A stretch of 10,900 nucleotides of DNA from CAZAYB01 sp964489215 (GTDB lineage Bacteria > Planctomycetota > Phycisphaerae > Sedimentisphaerales > Anaerohalosphaeraceae), in assembly GCA_964489215.1 (NCBI GenBank), contig CAZAYB010000103.1:1-10900 (forward strand). The letters run 5' to 3'. The position numbers and the translations under genes are program-made. Numbering within the stretch: the first letter of the stretch is position 1; the number at the start of each line of letters is the position of its first letter. The notes beneath the pieces were generated by a model. It saw nothing but the letters and a program-made list of their open reading frames with translations, was not told the DNA's origin and did not search any database. Of the stretch, positions 1 through 6,048 are shown in pieces.

Positions 1-321
1 GATATCAGGGCAAAACAGCTGAGCATTAAGCATGTTCTGCAGGATTGTAAATTTAAGCTGCCGGCTTTTGAGTCACTTTTAAAAAAAACTGATTTAGAGC
101 CTGATGAGGTTGCTTATATCGGCGATGACTTGATGGATATACCGGTAGTAACGCGAGTAGGTTTTGGTGTTGCGGTATCGACGGCATGCACAGAGTTGAA
201 AAAAAACTGTGATTATGTTACAAAGAAGTTGCCGGGTAAAGGAGCTGTAGGTGAAGTTGTGGAGTTAATGCTTAGAACAAAGGGAAAATGGTCTGAATTA
301 ATGGAAAGATATTTAGTTTAA
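1..321 (+). CDS. kdsC: KdsC, 3-deoxy-D-manno-octulosonate-8-phosphate phosphatase, C-terminal part (5' end outside window)
   Basis: KdsC is a cytoplasmic HAD-superfamily phosphatase that removes phosphate from Kdo-8-phosphate, giving Kdo for the LPS inner core. The frame is open from base 1, and 106 residues are visible. A RAKxLxI segment lies near the start, and the Mg-binding HAD motif IGDDLMDIPV is at visible residues 40-49. The segment VGFGVAVSTA follows, then a KLPGKGAVGEVVELML tail and a GKW near the C-terminus. That order and ending are typical of KdsC. The nucleophile DxD motif lies upstream and cannot be seen. The stop codon overlaps the ATG of the next gene by one base (TAATG), so the two are very probably co-transcribed and translationally coupled. 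The kdsC-lptC order is also found in Escherichia coli. A KdsC domain fused to another enzyme cannot be excluded because the N-terminus is missing. Confidence 0.9.
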   Translation, partial: DIRAKQLSIKHVLQDCKFKLPAFESLLKKTDLEPDEVAYIGDDLMDIPVVTRVGFGVAVSTACTELKKNCDYVTKKLPGKGAVGEVVELMLRTKGKWSELMERYLV

Positions 322-3300
322 TGTTATCCAGAAAGATTAAAATTTGGTTTATAAGCATTGTGGTTGTTCTGGTATTGTTCCTTGTTTACAACCTGGTTTC
401 CAATACTCCCCAGATAAAACCCGATGAGTTTACCGGCGAAAGTCAGGAGCTCGACATACCGCATATTGACAGGAATTCGCCTACATTTTCCGGTGCAACC
501 ATAGCCCAGACTGATGTTTCTGAGTACGTCGAGTATGATGAGGACACAAAAAAGGTAAGCAGGGTATTTGGTTTTGAAAAGCTTTTGAATCCTGAAACGA
601 AGACAAGTCGTTGGAAACTTTTAAGGCCTTATATGCAGATGTTTCAAAATGATCTTGTTTATCGGATTGTCTCAAATACAGGAGATGTCGCAGTGGAAAC
701 TGTTGCGGGCAGGCCCAATCCTACCGATGCACGTTTGGAAGGGGATGTTCGCATAACTATAAGGAACCAGCAGGACGACAAACTGCTTAGTACGATTTAT
801 CTCGACGACCTAAGGTACAGTAATCAGCGCAGTGAGTTTTCTACGGATGGTCCTGTTAAAATAGAATCTAAAGATGCTGACATGGAAGGCCAGGGTTTAC
901 TGCTTATTTATAATGCTATGGCCAGCAGAGTTGAGCTGTTGAATATAAAGGATTTGCATTACGTAAATATGCGAAATGTTCAAGGGCTGGGTTCTGAAGA
1001 TGAAGATCAGAAGACAGCTTTGAATAAGCAAGCAATTAATAAAAGCAGTGATGGCGAGGCTGTCTCTATTCAAAAGGAAGTAAGCGAAACAGCTGGGGAC
1101 GATAATTTTGAGCAGGATTATCCGGTTGACGATCCTAATGTTTTTGCTGATGCTGCTTTAGAACCTGACAAGACATACTATAAGTGTACATTAAGAGATG
1201 ATGTGCGAATTCAGGTTGGTAATGAACTTGTTGTTTCAGGCTCTGATCAGGTTACTATTATGAATATCCTTTCTGACCAGGGTAAGCCCGACAGCATGGA
1301 AGGAAAGGGTGAAAGTCAAAATCAGACTATTTCGACGGCAAAACCTGATAATACTGCCTCCGAGACATCAGGGAAAGCTTCATTGGACGATAATGATAAT
1401 AAAGATAGTGTTGAAGATAATAATCGTAGGGAAGTTTACGTAACCTGTGAGGGCGGAATTTTGATAGTTCCTATCGATTCTGCTTATTCAGAAAGAGCTC
1501 AGGATGGGCCTTTGCCCACTACGATGATGTTTTCAGGCGCACCGGTTCGTATCGAGCAGCCAGGTTCCGGTATGAACAGTGAACAAGATTTTGACAGTAA
1601 GACTTTGGCGACCTGCGGTGAGCTTGAATATAATGCAGACAACGATGTGATGCAGATGCATACTAATGAACGGCAAAAATATGTTTCAATTCACATGACT
1701 GATTCCGATGCGGGAATACACACAAGAGGCTCTGTTTATTGGGACAGGCGAAAAAGCAAAGCTCGGGTATATGGTCCCGGCAGACTGTATACAAATAAGG
1801 AACAAAGCCAAAAAAACAAGGATGATAATTCCGCTGTGATGAACTTCAGAGGAATGATGGATTTGATTTTTGCCGAATCTGACTCTGAAACTTTAAATGG
1901 TCATCTCGCCCTTGATATTGTTGATCTTGTGGGTGGCATGAATGCTCATATCGAACAGGAGAACCTGGCCTATATTTCATCAGATTCGGCAAGGTTTAAT
2001 TTTAAGCAAGAAAATCAACTTGATCGTGCAGATCTTTCAGGAAATTTTCGCTTTATAGTTTCTGAGCAGAATGGTTCGCGTTCAGATGTTTCGGCTGATA
2101 AGGCTAAACTTTATTTCAATCAGGGTAATGAGTTGATTCGTGCGGATATTTCTGGAAATGTTAATTTCAGCTCTAATGCCTACGACGACAGTCCTGCCCA
2201 GATAAGGGCCAGGGTGGCAAATCTGCTGTTTGGAGATAACAGTCTTCTCGCCCAGGCAGATATGGAAGGGGATGTTAAATTTGATTCCATAAAAGGAAGC
2301 CTTAAGTCGCAGCGGGCGAAAATACTTTTTGCACAGGATGATTTTACCGGTAAGACATATCCCATGCGCCTTTTGAGCAGTGAAAATCCTGTTATGGAAC
2401 CGGTTTCTGATGACCAGCAAAAGCCGGCACGTTTTACTGCTACAAAAATAGATTATGATATTTTAACCGGAAACGCCTTAGCGCATGGACCCGTCACCTT
2501 GTTATTCTACAATAGCCCGCAAGATGAGGAATACAGCTTTGATAATCAGACTCCCATTGTGATAACTTCTGAAGGTGATGCAAGGTTCTATTCTCGTAAT
2601 AACAGAGCTGTATTTAACAGGGATGTAGTGGGAAAGCGCACTGTAGATAATGAAACTTTTATCGAGCAAAGTTCCTTTTACGGTGACAAGATGGTAGTAA
2701 GCCTTAGTGATGACAGAAAGCTTCGCCATGTGACAATTACCGGTTCAAATGTTAAATTGGAGTCCATTCGCACTGATACAGTTGCCAATACTAAGCTAAG
2801 TCATGTTACTTTATACTGTGAAAGGCTTGATTACGATGATCCGAAAAGCGTTATCGTTGCACAGGGACCGGGGAAGATAGAGATAGATAACAGCAAGCTC
2901 CCTGTGCCTGATGAGGATGTAGGAAGATTCAGTTTTAAAAAACCATGTTATGCAAGAATAGAGGGTTATGAAAAACTGAAATGGTACTTTGGTTCTCAGA
3001 TGATAACGGCTGCTGGAAAGGATCGTTCAATTTTTATTTCTTATCTGCCTGTTGTTGAAGGTCAGGAGAATTCACTCGTATATGCTTCAACAAATGATCT
3101 GCGAATTCATTACACGCAGCTGCCAAAAGGCAAAACAGAACTTGATGATCTGACTGCAAGCGGCGGGATTACTTACAATGAAAAAGGAGGCCATGAACTC
3201 ATTGGTGACTATCTTTACTATGACCACGATCAATCTCAGGTTACGGTAAGCGCCGAGCCGCCTAATACATGTGTTCTCGATGGTGCATTTGTGGAAAGTG

Positions 3301-3377
3301 TGCTGCTGAATCTCGATACAGGGAAAGTTAAGACCAATATACCTACCGCTCCAGGTGCAATTCCGATTAACCGGTAG
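321..3377 (+). CDS. lptC: Very large LptC/OstA-family LPS transport protein, membrane-anchored, 1018 aa
   Basis: This is a probable LPS-export bridge component. E. coli LptC is about 190 residues, is anchored in the inner membrane, and passes LPS from LptBFG to LptA. Here residues 8-26 form one hydrophobic anchor with a basic N-terminus (MLSRKIKIW), and the rest should be periplasmic. Residues about 135-215 read as an LptC domain (LEGDVRI, TIYLDDLRYS, the GPVKIES strand, GQGLLLIYN). Two polar, acidic linkers lie at about 220-285 and 315-370. Residues 556-671 hold tandem OstA-like strand repeats, and 748-815 and 944-980 again look like LptA/OstA (GDARFYSRNNRAVFNRDVVG; ASGGITYNEKGGHELIGDY). The start is fixed by the TAATG overlap with kdsC; a GGAAAG lies 12 bases upstream. 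The next gene is convergent, so no lptA or lptB follows. The family call is good. The exact role, and whether it also does the work of LptA, is inference. Confidence 0.75.
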   Translation: MLSRKIKIWFISIVVVLVLFLVYNLVSNTPQIKPDEFTGESQELDIPHIDRNSPTFSGATIAQTDVSEYVEYDEDTKKVSRVFGFEKLLNPETKTSRWKLLRPYMQMFQNDLVYRIVSNTGDVAVETVAGRPNPTDARLEGDVRITIRNQQDDKLLSTIYLDDLRYSNQRSEFSTDGPVKIESKDADMEGQGLLLIYNAMASRVELLNIKDLHYVNMRNVQGLGSEDEDQKTALNKQAINKSSDGEAVSIQKEVSETAGDDNFEQDYPVDDPNVFADAALEPDKTYYKCTLRDDVRIQVGNELVVSGSDQVTIMNILSDQGKPDSMEGKGESQNQTISTAKPDNTASETSGKASLDDNDNKDSVEDNNRREVYVTCEGGILIVPIDSAYSERAQDGPLPTTMMFSGAPVRIEQPGSGMNSEQDFDSKTLATCGELEYNADNDVMQMHTNERQKYVSIHMTDSDAGIHTRGSVYWDRRKSKARVYGPGRLYTNKEQSQKNKDDNSAVMNFRGMMDLIFAESDSETLNGHLALDIVDLVGGMNAHIEQENLAYISSDSARFNFKQENQLDRADLSGNFRFIVSEQNGSRSDVSADKAKLYFNQGNELIRADISGNVNFSSNAYDDSPAQIRARVANLLFGDNSLLAQADMEGDVKFDSIKGSLKSQRAKILFAQDDFTGKTYPMRLLSSENPVMEPVSDDQQKPARFTATKIDYDILTGNALAHGPVTLLFYNSPQDEEYSFDNQTPIVITSEGDARFYSRNNRAVFNRDVVGKRTVDNETFIEQSSFYGDKMVVSLSDDRKLRHVTITGSNVKLESIRTDTVANTKLSHVTLYCERLDYDDPKSVIVAQGPGKIEIDNSKLPVPDEDVGRFSFKKPCYARIEGYEKLKWYFGSQMITAAGKDRSIFISYLPVVEGQENSLVYASTNDLRIHYTQLPKGKTELDDLTASGGITYNEKGGHELIGDYLYYDHDQSQVTVSAEPPNTCVLDGAFVESVLLNLDTGKVKTNIPTAPGAIPINR
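1986..2333 (+). repeat. Tandem OstA-like protein repeats inside the LptC-like gene
   Basis: Residues 556-671 of the LptC-like protein contain a repeated beta-strand unit. Each unit starts with A-x-(F/L)-x-F at A557, A595, A633 and A666, so the spacings are 38, 38 and 33 residues. Each unit then carries a strand of the type AD(L/I/M)(S/E)G(N/D)(F/V)xF at residues 570-578, 608-616 and 646-654. The units differ at most positions, so this is an old structural repeat and not a recent DNA duplication. The pattern fits the stacked strands of the LptA/LptC beta-jellyroll. Confidence 0.7.
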
Positions 3378-3398
3378 TTGCTCGATTTGCCGTTGCCT

Positions 3399-5699
3399 TT
3401 ACTTTCTGTTGGGCAGCAGGACGTAAAAACTGCTCCCTTCGCCTTTTGTTGATTCTGCCCAGACCCTTCCGTGATGTCTGTCTACTATCCTTCTTACAAT
3501 TGCCAGCCCCAGTCCCTCGCTGTACTTTGAGTTATCAGCAGGGGTACGCCAGAATATTTGAAAAACCTTTTCGAGATCATTTTTCTCTATGCCCGACCCA
3601 TTATCCTTAACACAATACAGTGTTTCATTGCCCAGGAAACCTCCGTTAATTTTTATATGTCCTTTTTCCTTGTCTATATACTTGATAGCATTAGAAATTA
3701 AGTTGCTGAAAACCTGACTTAATTGTTCCTTGTCACCTTTGCAATCAGGTAGATTGCCAATATTAAGTTCAATATTTTTATCCTGTATCTGGTACTTCAT
3801 GCTGTTTGTTATTTCATTTATCATATCTGTCATATTGATTTGCTCATATTTTAAAGCTGAATTCCCAAGCCTTGCAAGCCTTAGTAGTGCGTTAAGCAGA
3901 GAATTCATCTTATCTACAGAAGACTTGATGAAACCTAAATAATCCGTAATGTCATCATCGTAAATTTGTTGTATTTTATCAGTTATAGGGTTTTTGTTTT
4001 GATTATTTTTGAGCAGCTTGCTTATTTCATCAAAGGAATTCTCAAGCTCTCCCGAAAAACCTTTGATGTTAACCAGTGGCGTTCGCATGTCGTGAGAGGC
4101 AATATGCAGGATGTTTTCAAGTTCATGATTTTTTTCTTCAAGTCGCAATGTGAATTTTTTTCTTAAAATTTCACTTCTTTTTCTTTCAGTTATTTCTCGC
4201 AGAACACTGTGTGTTTGTTTCATTTCACCAAAATGGTCATAAGATATTTTGCCGTCAATTTCCACGGGAATAATTTTCCCGGCTTTAGCGCATAGGTTCA
4301 TTTCAATACTTTTGATCGAACCTCTGTTCTTGAATTTTTCAAATTTATGTTTAAATGTTTTTTTATCTTTTCCTGACAGGAAACAGCTGAAATTTTTACC
4401 AATAACTTCATCATGTTCATAACCCATCATTTTCAGCCAGGCGTTGTTTATCTCCAGAATATTACCTTTTTGATTTAGACTTTGATATGGAAGTGGAGAT
4501 TGAGTATAGAGCATTTTAAATTTTGCTTCACTATACTTTAATTGCTTTTCTGTATTTATAAGATCTGTGATTTCCGTAAGACATTGAACACCCCCTTCGA
4601 CTGTATTTTGCTCATTTGTAATTGGAGCGGTATTTATTTTGAAGTATTTCCCTGGATTTCCGAATTCGTTTTTATAGCTTACCCTTGCTGTACTTTTATT
4701 CTTTTGCATACATTGTGCAAGTTTACAATCCGGACAGATAGTTGTACGCTTTTTAAATACTTCGTAGCATTTTTTGCCGAGTGCCTCCCTTAAGCTGGCG
4801 ATATTATAAAATCGCAGCATCTTATCGCCTACATCTATGATATTCATTTTTGTATCTACTACATGGGTCAGTCCCGGAAGTGCATCAAAAACAGCTCTTA
4901 ATTTTTTGTGTTCCTTGTCTCTTGCAAGTTCCGCCTTTTTTTTGTCTGTTATGTTTACACATATTTTCGCGATATGGGTTATTTTTCCTTTATCGTCTTT
5001 TATAGGGATGATCTGATCCAGGAACCACATTTTCTGGTCTTGCCATGTCACACAATTTTCTTCGTTGCAGCCTTTGCCGGATTTTACAACTTTTTTTATC
5101 TGACCGATTATTCGGTCGGCCTGTTCCTTTTCAAAAAGATCGTAGGGAGATTTACCTTTAAGGTCCTTGATTGAAACTCCGTATTTACTCGGACCGTTAA
5201 AATAAACATATCTACCTTCCCTGTCATGTATAACAATTATATCTTCTGACGCCTCGAGAAGTCTTTTTGTTCTCAGTTCACTTTCAATTAGTTTTTCTTC
5301 AATAAGTTTTTGTTCAGTTATGTCTTTGGCGTTTATCAATATGGAACTATGATTTTGATTTTCACCATTATAAGCAGCAATTACTTTTATCCATTTTGTG
5401 GTTTTGTCACGAGTAATCATCCTGAAAATCGATTCCAATGGTTGCTTATTTGTAAGGACTCTATTTAAGAGCTTTTTAAATTGTTGCCTGTCTTGTGGAT
5501 GAATCAGGTTTAACGAAGAAGTGCCAATTAGGTCTTCATTTTTATATCCATATACTTTTGAGCATTCCGGTGAAAATGAAGTGAAGTTTTTTTCCTGGTC
5601 AATTTCACATCTAAGGCTGGTTTCAGCAATTATCAGGTTGTTGATTCCACTGTCGTTTAGATTTATTTCTCTCATTTGGTTTTTTACATCAATTAACAT
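3399..5699 (-). CDS. Soluble multi-PAS sensor histidine kinase, 766 aa
   Basis: This is a two-component sensor kinase that should autophosphorylate on histidine and pass the phosphate to a response regulator encoded elsewhere. There is no membrane segment, so it is probably cytoplasmic. Four PAS-like domains come first, at about residues 25-130, 145-255, 268-380 and 390-505. The third holds a cysteine cluster (C311, C322, C325, C330). The HisKA H-box IASHDMRTPL has its phospho-acceptor at H536, and the dimerisation region carries extra residues between its helices (about 556-582). The HATPase domain shows the N-box (N666, N670), the G1 motif DNGSGIE (D699, G701, G703) and the G2 motif EGLGLAIV (G729, G731), so it looks catalytically intact. 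It has no receiver domain. ATG 5699 is the first start; only a weak AAAGAG lies upstream, and Met9 is an alternative. It converges on the lptC-like gene with a 21-base gap. The ligand is unknown. Confidence 0.93.
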   Translation of the reverse strand: MLIDVKNQMREINLNDSGINNLIIAETSLRCEIDQEKNFTSFSPECSKVYGYKNEDLIGTSSLNLIHPQDRQQFKKLLNRVLTNKQPLESIFRMITRDKTTKWIKVIAAYNGENQNHSSILINAKDITEQKLIEEKLIESELRTKRLLEASEDIIVIHDREGRYVYFNGPSKYGVSIKDLKGKSPYDLFEKEQADRIIGQIKKVVKSGKGCNEENCVTWQDQKMWFLDQIIPIKDDKGKITHIAKICVNITDKKKAELARDKEHKKLRAVFDALPGLTHVVDTKMNIIDVGDKMLRFYNIASLREALGKKCYEVFKKRTTICPDCKLAQCMQKNKSTARVSYKNEFGNPGKYFKINTAPITNEQNTVEGGVQCLTEITDLINTEKQLKYSEAKFKMLYTQSPLPYQSLNQKGNILEINNAWLKMMGYEHDEVIGKNFSCFLSGKDKKTFKHKFEKFKNRGSIKSIEMNLCAKAGKIIPVEIDGKISYDHFGEMKQTHSVLREITERKRSEILRKKFTLRLEEKNHELENILHIASHDMRTPLVNIKGFSGELENSFDEISKLLKNNQNKNPITDKIQQIYDDDITDYLGFIKSSVDKMNSLLNALLRLARLGNSALKYEQINMTDMINEITNSMKYQIQDKNIELNIGNLPDCKGDKEQLSQVFSNLISNAIKYIDKEKGHIKINGGFLGNETLYCVKDNGSGIEKNDLEKVFQIFWRTPADNSKYSEGLGLAIVRRIVDRHHGRVWAESTKGEGSSFYVLLPNRK
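3411..3445 (+). terminator. Possible terminator of the kdsC-lptC operon, inside the 3' end of the convergent kinase gene
   Basis: GGG(c)AGCAG at 3411-3419 can pair with CTGCTCCC at 3430-3437. This gives an eight-pair stem with one bulged base and a ten-base loop, followed by a T-rich but interrupted tail. It lies in antisense coding sequence just after the lptC-like stop, where a plus-strand terminator is expected. The bulge and the imperfect T tract make it weak, and the pairing could be chance. Confidence 0.25.
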
Positions 5700-5730
5700 T
5701 TAAATTGGCTCTTTTTAAGGATATAAATTG

Positions 5731-5862
5731 ATGGAAATAAGCCGCCGTCCGTGGGCTCGAATTAGAAAACACAATATGATAAGGTGTGAGTCTTTGTTAT
5801 TAAACTTTTCTAAGACTATTAACGGTGATGAATATTATTTGATTTTCAGGGATAAAGCTTGA
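5731..5862 (+). CDS. Possible small ORF, 43 aa, unknown function
   Basis: An ATG at 5731 lies nine bases after an AAGGA at 5717-5721, a reasonable ribosome-binding site, and opens 43 codons ending in TGA. The product is basic at the N-terminus (MEISRRPWARIRKH) and ends YYLIFRDKA. It has no membrane segment and no motif I recognise. It is divergent from the kinase gene, with its start 32 bases from the kinase start codon, and it would be antisense to the leader of the kinase mRNA if the promoter proposed at 5842-5870 is correct. Short frames with a chance AAGGA are common in AT-rich DNA, so this is only a candidate. Confidence 0.25.
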   Translation: MEISRRPWARIRKHNMIRCESLLLNFSKTINGDEYYLIFRDKA

Positions 5863-5870
5863 TTTGTCAA
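5842..5870 (-). promoter_or_regulatory. Possible promoter of the PAS kinase gene
   Basis: On the minus strand a perfect TTGACA (5865-5870) is followed, after 17 bases, by GAAAAT (5842-5847, four of six matches to TATAAT). Transcription would start near 5835 and leave a leader of about 135 bases. The -35 hexamer and spacing are good; the -10 is poor. Confidence 0.3.
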
Positions 5871-5988
5871 TAAAATATAGCTTTTTTCCGCCGAATTAGA
5901 GATGTTTTTTGAAACTCAGAAACCTGCTTTACAGACTAAAAAAAGACCTGTTTTCAATTTAAATAGTGTCTAAGAAGTTAAAGTTTCC

Positions 5989-6024
5989 AAAAAAGAAGGC
6001 CCGGAAGAAAAAATTCCGAGCCTT
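5989..6024 (-). terminator. Rho-independent terminator of the EF-G-like gene
   Basis: On the minus strand AAGGCTCGGAA (6014-6024) pairs with TTCCGGGCCTT (5996-6006) over eleven base pairs with one G-U pair. The loop is seven bases. A C and six T residues (5989-5995) follow the stem. It starts 25 bases after the EF-G-like stop codon. This is a textbook intrinsic terminator and separates the EF-G-like transcript from the kinase gene downstream. Confidence 0.85.
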
Positions 6025-6048
6025 TTGACTACAAAAAAAACGAAAAAG

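Larger units (their letters stand above)
5700..6048. other. Intergenic region between the EF-G-like gene and the kinase
   Basis: This AT-rich stretch separates two minus-strand genes. It holds the terminator of the EF-G-like gene (5989-6024), a possible kinase promoter (5842-5870) and a possible plus-strand small ORF (5731-5862). A short GC-rich island at 5741-5759 stands out from its surroundings. I see no intact tRNA or known RNA element. Confidence 0.6.

Noticed and set aside
2082..2420. 112-codon minus-strand frame within the lptC-like gene
   Set aside because: It lies entirely opposite the conserved repeat region and has no recognisable domain.
5741..5765. Intact tRNA gene in the intergenic region
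   Set aside because: The T-loop-like sequence has no pairing 5' stem, and no anticodon or D arm is found upstream on that strand.
5854..5887. AAAGCT and AGCTTT arms as a plus-strand terminator
   Set aside because: The six-base, AT-rich stem has a loop of about twenty bases and would be unstable.
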